From positions 1,612,001-1,676,000 of the forward strand of contig CAWHJN010000005.1 of assembly GCA_963829705.1 (NCBI GenBank): 64,000 bases of DNA. Reading direction: 5' to 3'. This DNA is from CAWHJN01 sp963829705. Its GTDB lineage: Bacteria; Bacteroidota; Rhodothermia; Rhodothermales; BA12. Positions 55,925 through 64,000 of this stretch are shown one piece after another. The stretch's first letter is position 1, and each line of letters begins with the position of its first letter. The translations under genes were made by a program, and so were the position numbers. The notes beneath the pieces were generated by a model. The model was not told where the DNA came from and searched no databases. It saw only the letters and a program-made list of their open reading frames with translations.

Positions 55925-58892
55925 TCACTTCACCAGCATCATCTTCTGCACCAGGCGCGTGTCTCCGGCCTGGAGGACGTAGAAGTAGACGCCGCTGGCG
56001 AGCCGGTCGCTGTCGAAGCGCACGGTGTGCGTGCCCGCTTCCATCGCGCCGTCCACGAGTGTGGCCACGCGCTGGCCCAGCAGGTTGTAGACGTGCAGGT
56101 TCACGTCGGCTGCCATCGGAACGCCGAAGCGAATCGAGGTGGACGTCCCGAACGGGTTGGGGAAGTTCGGGTCGAGCGTGAAGACCTGCGGCACCACGGC
56201 TTCGCCATCGACGGCGACGAGCGTGGAGATGTCCACCCACGTCGGAGCCGAGGCGGGGTCGAGGACCGGAGGCGACTGGCCGTCGAAGCCTCCGAGGTCG
56301 CCGTCGAAGCCGTTGCCGGTGGCATCCACCGCGACGTCGCCGCTGCCTTCGTCGAAGTGCCAGAGCGCGAGCGTGAACGCATCGGGTTCGTACGGTGCAG
56401 TCGGCAGCTCGAAGTCAGTCTGGTAGCGATCCACGACGGAGAAGCGCACTTCGTCGATGATGCCGCGGAAGCTTTCGAAGCGGCTGTTCCACAGGTCTTC
56501 GTTGCCGCCGCCGATGGCGATCTGCTGGTTCCCGCCGAGAAGCGGGATGTCCGACAGTTCGGCATCGACGAGCTTGCCGTCCACGAACAGGCGCATCGAG
56601 TCGGCCACGTTCCACGTCACGGCGACGTGGTACCAGCGCGGGTAGTACGTCTCGTTGGTGTTCTCAGACGAGTACACGTTGACGGTCTTCGTGCCGTCCT
56701 GCATGAAGAACTGGAGCCGCCCTTCGCCGCGCTCGAACCCGATGCCGAGGTCGCCGGGCTGGTTGCCGCTGAGGTTCTTGGTGAACAGGTACGTCCAGTC
56801 GGGCGGGTGCGTGTTCGAGGTGATGATGGAATCGGGCTTGAACCACATCTCGATGGTGCCCCTTTCGAGGCGCAGCGGGAGCGTCTGCGGCGCGTCGCGG
56901 ATCTCGACGCGGTCGCGCTCCCACCACGAGAACGCGAGGGCATTGCCTGTCCCCCACGGGTGCGCCACGTCGACGAAGTCGTCGAGGCCGGCCAGCCCAC
57001 CCGTCGTCTGCGCGGGCGAGTACGCCGTGCTGGCCACGTCGCTGTGGACGACGAAGGGATCGACGGCGAGGATGTTGGCGTCGGGGTCGCGCGTGATGGA
57101 GCTGGCCATGTTGGCCGGGGCCGCCGTGCTCTGCGGGAACTCCCAGTCGACGCCCGCCGGGTCGCCAGCACCGGCGAGGGTACCGTAGGCCACGTAGGCG
57201 TCGTATGCGTCGTCGGAGGCGCGCAGCACGGCCACGTCGCCGTCTTTGTCCAGCCCGTCGCCGAGCATCCCCGAGGCAGCAAAAACGTGCGTGAGCATCG
57301 GGTCGGTGTTGTAGCCCGGCACGTTCGTCACGTCGCCGCCGCCGAAGACGGCGACAAACGTGCGCGGGGCCAGCTTGTAGCCCTGCGGGGAAGGTGAACG
57401 TCGTGCCGCTGGCGTCGCCGACGCTGAAGCCGGAGAGGTCGGCGGGCATCGCCTCGCTCACGTTGACGAGTTCGATAAACTGATCCTGCATCGCGTCGAG
57501 CGTGCCGTCGCCGTTGGCGTCGGTGGCGGCGTCGGCGAGGATCTCGTTGATGACGATCGTGACGGGCGGCTGTGCCAGCGGCAGCAGGGCGTTGCCGTCG
57601 ATGGTGAGGCCCGGCGACCACGGCGCGCTGCTCACGGTGAGGTGCTGCACGAAGGGATCGTCTACGTTGACGTTGCCGTCCGGAAAGCGGGTAACCGAAG
57701 CGTCGCCGCCCGCATTGGCAGCGGTGTTGATCTCGAACTCGAACTCGACGCCTTCGGGCCGGTTGGCGGGCCCGTTGCCTGTGGCGAGCGTGCCGTAGGC
57801 GAAATACGTGTCGTACGAGCCGTCGGGCGAGAGCAGCAGCACCACGTCGCCGCCGTTGGCGAGCCCGTTGCCGATGCCACCGAGGAAAACGCTGTCGGCG
57901 ACAAAGGCGCGTGTGAGAAGCGGGTCGGCGTTGTAGCCGGGCACGTTTTCCACGTTGCCACCACCGAAGACCGTCACGATGCTGCGCGGAGCCAGCATGT
58001 AGCCCTGTGGGAAGGTGAACGTCACTGCGCTACTCGGCTCGTCGTCACCGAGGGTAAAACCGGACAGGTCGAACGGGGTGTCGCTCACGTTGGCCAGTTC
58101 GACGAACTCGTCGCCCGACGAACTGCGCTGCCCGTCGCCGTTGGCGTCGCCGAGGACGAGGTCGGTGGACGGGTCGGCGAGGACTTCGTTGATGATGAGG
58201 GACATCGGTGGCGACACCCTCGGCGCGACGGTCGCGCCGTCAACCGTGGTGCCGGGCGAGAACGTGGCCGTTCGCACGTCGGTGTGTTTCATCCACGGAT
58301 CGGCGGCGAACGTGTCGCCGTCGGGGAAGCGCGTGACGGACACATCCTGGGACGCCTCGGCGCCCACGTCCATCGGATACTCGAACGTGACGGCGGCGAG
58401 TTCGCCACCCGTGGGGGCACCCTGGCCCGCCCGCGAGCCGTAGCTCACGTAGGCGTCGGCGTTGCCGTCGGGCGAGAGCAGTACGATGGTTTCGCCGCCG
58501 TTGGCGAGGCCGTTGCCCACACTGTCGCCGGGGGCGAACACGCGGGTCTGCATGGGATCGGCGTCGTAACCGGGAATGCTCGACACATTGCCGCCGCCGA
58601 AGACGACGACAAAGTGACGCGGCGGCAGCTTGTAGCCGTTCGGGAAGGTGAAGTTGACGCGCTCGTCGTCGCCCAGCCGCCAGCCCGTCAGGTCGAGCGT
58701 GTCGCGGCTGACGTTGAGGAGTTCGACGAACTCGTCATCCTGCGCGCTGCGGACGCCGTCGCCGTTGGCATCGCCCAGCGACACGTCGGCGGCCGGGTCG
58801 GCGAGGAATTCGTTGATGATGAGCTTCTGTTGCGCGTGCGCGGAGCCGAAGCCTACCGCGAGCACGAGCAGAAGGGCGTACCACTTGGTCAT
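55925..58892 (-). pseudogene. frameshifted lamin-tail-repeat/LamG protein with T9SS sorting domain
   Basis: The intact product would be 988 residues. A signal peptide (WYALLLVLAVGFGSAHAQ) is followed by three lamin-tail-like repeats of about 210 residues beginning at residues 22, 230 and 445 (LIINEFLADPA, LIINEVLADPS, IVINEILADAA), each with an EFVEL-NVS core, DLSGF-LGDD and VVFGGGNV-PGYDADP. A LamG domain comes next (IEMWFKPDSIITSN, WYHVAVTWNVADSMRLFVDGKLV), then a T9SS type A end (DPNFPNPFGTSTSIRFGVP...VYNLLGQRVATLVDGAMEAGTHTVRF). The frame breaks after residue 502 at the G run 57387-57390; removing one base restores FTFPQGYKLAPRTFVAVFGGG. Function unknown; a surface-displayed protein. Confidence 0.85.
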
Positions 58893-58935
58893 GATGCTGG
58901 GGTTGTTGGTGGAGGACGACGGAAAGGATAGGGCA

Positions 58936-59997
58936 TCAGCGGCGGATGCTGATGGTGAGACGGTGCGTGTCGTTGAGGACGCCCCACTGCGCGTAGGTGT
59001 AGTCGGCCGCGACGCCGATGCCGCCGAGCAGACGGCGCTGCACGCCCGCGCCGAAGGAGGTGCCGCCGGTGCGGTCGGTCTCGAACAGGGCGACCATGCC
59101 GCCGCGTAGCGAGAACGTATCCCAGAAGGTGTACTCGCCACCCAGGTTGATGGCCTCGCTGTTGTCGGAGGGGTGGAGCAGGTCGGTGGCGAGCGTAAAG
59201 CGGTGCAGGTCGCCGAAATTCATCTCGTAGCCCAGGCCAAAGCGGAAGTAGAGGGGCAGGCTGTAGGCGTCGGTTTCGAGGCGGGCGTTGAGCTGGTCGT
59301 TGCTCGCGTTGCTCGGGTCGTCGTCGAAAGGGCGCAAGAGGTCGCGGCCTTCGAGTCGCATGTCGCCGCCGAAGTTGCTGACGCTCGCGGCGAGGAAGAA
59401 GCCCGGCAGCTTGGTGCGGTAGCGCACGCCGAGGTCCACGGCGAAGGTGGAGGCGGTCTCGTTCCAGAGCCGCTCGCGCACGTACTTGCCCGTCACGCCC
59501 GCCGAGAAGCGATCGGTGAGGGCGACGCCGTAGGTGAGGCCGAGGGCGAGGTCGGAGGCGCTGTAAAACTCGCCCGTGCCCATGGGCTGATCGACGGTGC
59601 GGACGGGCTGCTCGTCGATCATCTGGAAGTTGAGCACGCTCAGGCCCACCGACGAACTCGGCGAGAGCGCGAAGACGGCGCCGACGTAGTCGAGCTGTGT
59701 GTCGGCCATCCACGCGGTGTGGTCGAAGGCGAGGTTGAAGGTGCCGCCGAGGCCGGCGATGGCGGCGGGGTTCCAGAACATCGCCGTGGCATCGCCCATC
59801 ATGGCGGTGCCCGCGTTGCCCATCGCCTGCGCCCGCGCGCCGACGCCGATCTGGAGAAACGCCGCCGCGCTCGTGCCCGCGTTGGTCACGTCGTCCACGT
59901 AGCCGGGCGGCGTGTCGGCTTCCTGGGCCAGGGCGGGGAGCACGCACAGGCTCGCCAGCGCTCCCCAGGCTATCATCCGCTCTAGTCGTGCAATCAT
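58936..59997 (-). CDS. PorV/PorQ-family outer-membrane protein
   Basis: A 353-residue outer-membrane barrel with signal peptide (MIAWGALASLCVLPALAQ) and the PorV signature AGTSAAAFLQIGVGARAQAMGNAGTAMMGDATAMFWNPAAIAGLGG, then barrel strands ending in DTHRLTISIRR. PorV is the T9SS shuttle that carries sorting-domain cargo to the attachment complex, and dedicated PorV-like proteins are often encoded next to their cargo. Here it lies between the 1064-residue protein (7 bases away) and the lamin-tail protein (43 bases). Whether it is a general or cargo-specific shuttle is unknown. Confidence 0.88.
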   Translation of the reverse strand: MIARLERMIAWGALASLCVLPALAQEADTPPGYVDDVTNAGTSAAAFLQIGVGARAQAMGNAGTAMMGDATAMFWNPAAIAGLGGTFNLAFDHTAWMADTQLDYVGAVFALSPSSSVGLSVLNFQMIDEQPVRTVDQPMGTGEFYSASDLALGLTYGVALTDRFSAGVTGKYVRERLWNETASTFAVDLGVRYRTKLPGFFLAASVSNFGGDMRLEGRDLLRPFDDDPSNASNDQLNARLETDAYSLPLYFRFGLGYEMNFGDLHRFTLATDLLHPSDNSEAINLGGEYTFWDTFSLRGGMVALFETDRTGGTSFGAGVQRRLLGGIGVAADYTYAQWGVLNDTHRLTISIRR

Positions 59998-60004
59998 GAG
60001 AAGC

Positions 60005-63000
60005 TTACTTGATCAGGGTGAACTTGCCGATGCGCTCGCCGATGCCGGGCGCGTCCACGTGGTAGATGTACACGCCGAAGGAGACGCTCAGGCCGTCCTT
60101 GGAGACGAGGTCCCAGCTTTCCGTGCCGTCCTGCATAGGGGCGTCGTGGTAGAGCGTCTGGACGAGCTTACCGGCGGTGTTGTAGATGGTGATGGTGCAT
60201 TGCGGCGGCAGGTTGACGAAGTCGATGCGCCGTTCGCCGCGCCCCTGCGCGTTGAACAGCGGGCGCTCCCACGAGGCGTTGGTCACGTACGGATCGGGCA
60301 CCACGTAGATATCGTCGAGCGACGACGTGGCGAGGAGGTCGTCGAAGGCCGACGCGCGCGTCGAGAAGGTGACTTCGTCGAGAGCCGAGTACGGCTTTGA
60401 AACTTTCAGCGTGAACACGTCGCCTTTCTCGGGCAGCACCACGTCGCCGCTGGCGGGGATGGCGAAGGTGAAGGCCCAGCCGAGGCTGTACTGAAAGCCC
60501 CTCGCGTCGAAGACCATCGTGACGACGTCGCCGGGCGTGATGCGTCCGTCAGCAGGGGCCACCTCGTCGAAGAAAAAGTCGTACTTCTGGCCCGTCGTGG
60601 TACCGTAGACCTCGAAGTCCACGGGCGTGCCCTGCTGGAAGACGAACTCGGTGTAGGACGTATCGACGCCCATGTCTTTGATGCGGATCTCGACGTCCTC
60701 GGGCAGCGCTACGCCACGGTTGGAGGGCGGCAGCGCCACATCGGCGCGCAGCGTGCTGTTGCCCTCCGTCCAGGTCGCCATCTGCGGCATCGGCGTGGGG
60801 GGCGTGTAGACCTTGAACAGCATCCCGTCGATGAGCTGCGTGGCCAGCGCCACGCTGTCGAACACCGCGGATTCGTAGACCACGCGGCCCGCGTTGAGCT
60901 CTTCGATGCGGATGCCCTTCGTCAGCCGTGCCTTCGTGGTGTCGGTAAAGGTGACGCGGTAGGTATTGGCGTTTTCGAGGCTGTCGGGTAGCACCACGTC
61001 CACGTCCACCCGTCCCGTCGCCGGGCCGGTGTGCGTCACCTCGCCCTCGATGCCGCCTGCCACGTACCCACTCGCGGGCGCGTTGGGCACCACAGAGGCC
61101 GTGTTGCGGTCGAGGAAGACGACGTTGCCGACGAGGTCGGTCTGGATGATCTTGGGACTCTCGCTCGGCGCGATGGGCACGAGCTTGTCGCGCTCGGCGA
61201 TGCCGCGCTGGAAAAAGTCGGTGTCGTAGCCGCTGTCGTACGAGACGACGGCGTAGTAGTAGCGCCGCCCGTTGTCGAGGCCCTTGTCCACGTAGTAATA
61301 CTGGAGGCCCGTGTCGCCGCCGGTGTTGTAGACCGCGCCCGACTCGCCGATCTGGATGGGGTGGGGGCCTTCGAGCCCGTTCTTCTTGTCGAACTGCGCG
61401 ATGGGCTTCCACAGAATCGGGTTGCCGTAGGCGTCGGTGATCGTCTTGACGTTGTTGAACGACGGGTCGGTGGAGCGGTAGATGAGGTAGCCCTCGAAGT
61501 CGCGCCCGTAGATGGGGTCGCGCGAGAGTTCGGCCGAGTCGTCCCACTTGAGCACCACCTCGCCGTCGCCTGCCGTGGCCGTCAGGATGGGCTTGTTGGG
61601 CGGCTTGGCGAAGGAGTAGTCGGCGTCGTAGATGCGCTGCATCGTCCGCTTGTTGCGGATGATGTCGTCGAGATCCGTCCCGAAGACGGTGGCGATGGCG
61701 AACTTGCGCGTCTCGCCGACGGGCAGGGAAAAGTAGCCCGAGCCGTAGATAAAGGCGACGTTCGAGGGCAACTCGCCGCCGAAACGGCCCGGCTCCATCT
61801 CGCTCCACGTGCGCGCGTCGTCCGAGACGTTGCCTGCCGGGCGCAGCAGAAAGCTCGTCAGCCCGATCTGGTCGGACTCGTTGTTGTCGGTCTTGCCGAA
61901 GTTGGGCTCGCCCTGGTCAGGCTGGTTGTTGCCTTCGGTGCCGTCGCTGTCCGGGCCGAGGTAGCCCTCGTCGTCCGGCCCGACGCCGTCGGAGCCTTTG
62001 TCGTCGAGGATGCGCTCGTCGTCGTCGCGGGTGCCGTTGCCGTTGAGGTCTTCGAAGGCCACCCAGTCGAGGTCTTCGTCGCCCGTCCACCAGACGCCCA
62101 TCAGGTAGGCCGGCTGGTTCTCGATGGGGCCGGAGGCGGCGATAAAGTTCTCCACGTCGTAATTCGCGTTGACGTAGGACAGGATGGCACTCTGGCCTTC
62201 GATGCGTGCGCCGCGGTCGTCGTCCTGGTTCTCGTCGGTGATGCCGTTCTCGTTGTTGTCGAGGCCGTCGAGCGGGTCGCCGGGGCTTTCGAGAAAGGCG
62301 AAGCCGAAGTAGCCGAGGCCGGGCCGTCCCTTGTTGTCGAGCCCGTCGCGGTCCCACATGTAGGTGATGTCGTCCTCGGCCTGGAAGTCGGCGAGGTCGT
62401 CCACCGAGTCGCCCTCGCCACCGATGGCAGGGTCGACGTACATGCCGAATACGACTTTGTCGAGGTCTTTGTCGCTGACGTTGGTAATGTCGTAGCGGAC
62501 GATGAGGATGTCCTCGGCCTGGACGTTGACCCACTGGTAGCCGCGCACGGCCACTTCGAGGCCGAGGCCGCGCAGGTTGGTCGAGTCCTCGCTGCTGCCC
62601 GTGAAGGGGTAGTACTTGAACTCGTCGTTGTTGCGGTCGTCCATGACGTAGTAGCTCTCCTGGTCGGCCCGCGTGTACGCGCCGAACTCGCCGTTCCAGC
62701 GCCCGTCGCGCTCGCCCGGTGCGCCGGGGTAGTCGTGCGGCCAGGTGGCAGGCCACGTGTTTTCCATGTTGCTCATGGCCGGGAAGCCCAGGTCGTTGGA
62801 GGGGCCGGGGTTGAAGTAGCCCGCCAGCGGTTCCCAGCCGTAGGTGTGCGACCCGTCGGGGCTGATGTCGAAGGAGCCGGGGTTGGTGTAGTTCTCCGAC
62901 ACGATCTGCACCGTCCGGCCCTCGGCGTCGACGACCTCGGCACCGGCCATCATCGCGAACTCGAAGCCGTACCACTGCCCCGAGCCTTTGGGCCACTCCA

Positions 63001-63199
63001 TCTTGGGCGGCTCCGAGCGCGAGCCGAGGTTGCCGAAGTTGGCAAAGCGGGTGTAGACGAGGTTGCCGTCGTGGATGCCCGTGCGGCGGTACTCGCGCCC
63101 GGCCTCGGGGCGGCGCTGCGCCGTGGCAGGAAGCACCAGCAGCGCGCACGCGAGCGCGCTCAGGAACAGGCGGGAGAGAGGCGAGAGAGACGTCGGCAT
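60005..63199 (-). CDS. large secreted protein with fibronectin-like domain and T9SS-type C-terminus
   Basis: A 1064-residue exported protein (signal peptide LFLSALACALLVLPATAQ). Residues 30-530 form a beta-rich domain with repeated Asp/Asn-rich segments resembling calcium loops (DGLDNNENGITDENQDDDRG, DLNGNGTRDDDE). A fibronectin-III-like domain follows (PPNKPILTATAGDGEVVLKWDDSAEL...YYAVVSYDSG). The end (VPDPYVTNASWERP...ITIYNTAGKLVQTLYHDAPMQDGTESWDLVSKDGLSVSFGVYIYHV...IGKFTLIK) is a FlgD-like/T9SS type A sorting domain. Homologues are typically encoded next to a TonB-dependent receptor and PorV protein in Rhodothermota/Bacteroidota. The substrate bound is not identifiable. Confidence 0.85.
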   Translation of the reverse strand: MPTSLSPLSRLFLSALACALLVLPATAQRRPEAGREYRRTGIHDGNLVYTRFANFGNLGSRSEPPKMEWPKGSGQWYGFEFAMMAGAEVVDAEGRTVQIVSENYTNPGSFDISPDGSHTYGWEPLAGYFNPGPSNDLGFPAMSNMENTWPATWPHDYPGAPGERDGRWNGEFGAYTRADQESYYVMDDRNNDEFKYYPFTGSSEDSTNLRGLGLEVAVRGYQWVNVQAEDILIVRYDITNVSDKDLDKVVFGMYVDPAIGGEGDSVDDLADFQAEDDITYMWDRDGLDNKGRPGLGYFGFAFLESPGDPLDGLDNNENGITDENQDDDRGARIEGQSAILSYVNANYDVENFIAASGPIENQPAYLMGVWWTGDEDLDWVAFEDLNGNGTRDDDERILDDKGSDGVGPDDEGYLGPDSDGTEGNNQPDQGEPNFGKTDNNESDQIGLTSFLLRPAGNVSDDARTWSEMEPGRFGGELPSNVAFIYGSGYFSLPVGETRKFAIATVFGTDLDDIIRNKRTMQRIYDADYSFAKPPNKPILTATAGDGEVVLKWDDSAELSRDPIYGRDFEGYLIYRSTDPSFNNVKTITDAYGNPILWKPIAQFDKKNGLEGPHPIQIGESGAVYNTGGDTGLQYYYVDKGLDNGRRYYYAVVSYDSGYDTDFFQRGIAERDKLVPIAPSESPKIIQTDLVGNVVFLDRNTASVVPNAPASGYVAGGIEGEVTHTGPATGRVDVDVVLPDSLENANTYRVTFTDTTKARLTKGIRIEELNAGRVVYESAVFDSVALATQLIDGMLFKVYTPPTPMPQMATWTEGNSTLRADVALPPSNRGVALPEDVEIRIKDMGVDTSYTEFVFQQGTPVDFEVYGTTTGQKYDFFFDEVAPADGRITPGDVVTMVFDARGFQYSLGWAFTFAIPASGDVVLPEKGDVFTLKVSKPYSALDEVTFSTRASAFDDLLATSSLDDIYVVPDPYVTNASWERPLFNAQGRGERRIDFVNLPPQCTITIYNTAGKLVQTLYHDAPMQDGTESWDLVSKDGLSVSFGVYIYHVDAPGIGERIGKFTLIK

Positions 63200-63248
63200 C
63201 AGAGAGGAGTCGAGAACACGGAGGCGCGGCAGCGCGCGGGAAGTAAGG

Positions 63249-64000
63249 TCAAAACTCGAAGCTCAAGCCCGCGACGATGCGGCGGGGCGCCTCGAAAAAG
63301 TCCGGGCGGCGGTCGATCTCGTCGACCGTGAAGTTGGGGTTGCGCAGCAGCACCTCGGTTTCGCCGAGCGTGCGGTACGGGTGGAAAGGCGTGCCGGTGC
63401 TGCTGTAGACCGTCCGCGGGTTGAGACGGTCGAGCAGGTTGTACGCTTTGGCAAAGATCTTCACGCCCTTGCCGCCGAGGCGGATGTTCTTGGCGAAGTT
63501 GAGGTCGAGGTTGAAGACCGCAGGCAGCCGCTCGCTGTTCTGGAACTGGCGGCTGAGGGCGCTGCCGGGGTTCGAGGGCGTGTACGGCTGGCCCGTGTGG
63601 AAACGCCCGATGAGACTCAACGTCCAGTCTTTCGGGTCGCCGAGGATGACGGTGCCGTTGAGCGAGTGGCGCTGGTCCCAGTCGAGGGGCAGCACCTGTT
63701 TTTCGGGCTCGATGGGCGGCTTCGTCTGGTTGTTGACGAACACGCTGTTGGGGTCGGAGGCGTTGCCGCGGGCGACCTGGTAGGTGTAATCGACGGTGAA
63801 GCCGAAGTTGTCCTGGAACTGCCGGATGAGCGAGAACACGACGCCCTTGGTGTTGCCGTAGTCGCGGTTGACGTAGCGGGCATACACCTTCTTGTCGCGC
63901 GTGTTGATGATCTCCTGGCCCAGCAGGTTCTTGATGTCCTTGTAGTAGACGGTCAATTCCACCTTCCAGTCGGACGTGACGGCCTGTTGAAGCCCGATTT
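63249..64000 (-). CDS. TonB-dependent outer-membrane receptor, C-terminal part
   Basis: The frame is open to the right edge, so only the last 250 residues are present. The sequence is C-terminal barrel of a TonB-dependent receptor: TSDWKVELTVYYKDIKNLLG, YARYVNRDYGNTKGVVFSLIRQFQDNFGFTVDYTYQ, DWDQRHSLNGTVILG, FNLDLNFAKNIRLGGKGVKIFAKAYNLLDRLNPRTVY and a final RRIVAGLSFEF ending in Phe. These receptors import large substrates using energy from TonB/ExbBD. It heads the minus-strand group with the 1064-residue protein 49 bases downstream. The substrate is unknown. Confidence 0.93.
   Translation of the reverse strand, partial: IGLQQAVTSDWKVELTVYYKDIKNLLGQEIINTRDKKVYARYVNRDYGNTKGVVFSLIRQFQDNFGFTVDYTYQVARGNASDPNSVFVNNQTKPPIEPEKQVLPLDWDQRHSLNGTVILGDPKDWTLSLIGRFHTGQPYTPSNPGSALSRQFQNSERLPAVFNLDLNFAKNIRLGGKGVKIFAKAYNLLDRLNPRTVYSSTGTPFHPYRTLGETEVLLRNPNFTVDEIDRRPDFFEAPRRIVAGLSFEF

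Noticed and set aside
57380..57395. Programmed frameshift in the lamin-tail gene
   Set aside because: No slippery heptamer plus downstream structure is visible, a +1 shift is needed, and four other +1 lesions occur in unrelated genes. An indel or base-call error is more likely.
61031..63331. 766-codon plus-strand frame
   Set aside because: It is antisense to the 1064-residue T9SS protein and shows the Val/Ala/Arg bias of a complement frame with no recognisable domain.
1..64000. Mobile elements, CRISPR arrays, prophage or toxin-antitoxin system
   Set aside because: No transposase, integrase, Cas gene, regular spaced direct repeats or recognisable toxin-antitoxin pair was found on either strand.

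Overview
The window is about 65% GC, densely coding on both strands, and contains no transposase, integrase, phage gene or CRISPR array. The lineage signature is Bacteroidota-like but GC-rich: proteins ending in type IX secretion (T9SS) type A sorting domains, PorV/PorQ-family barrels, a TonB-dependent receptor, a DUF5683 protein, serine palmitoyltransferase, few Shine-Dalgarno sequences and promoter boxes of the TTG-N20/21-TAnnTTnG type. Together these suggest a marine Rhodothermota/Rhodothermales-type organism. That is inference from gene content; no marker phylogeny was run.

Layout. 1-3.1 kb: 3' end of an MtfA-like peptidase, a kynureninase-like PLP enzyme, the rplU-rpmA ribosomal pair with its own promoter and terminator, and an FAH-family hydrolase. 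3.2-8.8 kb: orphan OmpR-type response regulator, Tat/lipoprotein GH3 enzyme, class II DAHP synthase, DUF445 membrane protein, HD hydrolase. 8.9-11.4 kb: an Mla/MCE lipid-transport operon (mlaE-mlaF-mlaD order). 11.6-18.4 kb: radA, phosphohexomutase, a DUF2279 protein and a Ser/Thr kinase with TPR repeats. 18.4-24.4 kb: minus-strand metabolic genes (fRMsr, DUF427, FAD oxidoreductase, epimerase, MscS channel, folD). 24.6-29.1 kb: a SAM-I riboswitch with a visible terminator/antiterminator switch, leading metY-metX-asd and a GNAT gene. 29.1-29.3 kb: a tRNA-Gly(GCC) with promoter and terminator.

29.3-33.7 kb holds a four-gene operon (MurG-like glycosyltransferase, serine palmitoyltransferase, GNAT-fold acyltransferase candidate, HAD phosphatase) that I read as a possible glycosphingolipid pathway. 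33.7-41.1 kb: outer-membrane and lipoprotein genes, including a tandem lipoprotein pair whose first copy is frameshifted, sixA, a class C acid phosphatase and a DnaQ-exonuclease/UvrC-like fusion with two frameshifts. 41.1-46.7 kb: an RDD / SpoIIM / membrane / DUF4129 / DUF4350 / MoxR cluster that lacks the usual DUF58 partner.

46.8-64 kb is all minus strand. From the right edge it encodes a TonB-dependent receptor (cut by the window), a 1064-residue T9SS cargo-like protein, a PorV-family barrel, a lamin-tail-repeat/LamG protein (frameshifted) closed by a terminator, a LamG-type T9SS protein, then glpK, glpD, a secreted SASA-GDPD fusion, glpT and glpF. The last five form a pathway: extracellular glycerophosphodiesters are cleaved to glycerol 3-phosphate, which is imported (GlpT), joined by glycerol (GlpF, GlpK) and oxidised (GlpD).

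Four genes carry five +1 frameshifts. Each is repaired by removing one base, and three of the five sit in short G/C runs. Consensus sequence error is as likely as true gene decay, and these loci should be annotated with that in mind.
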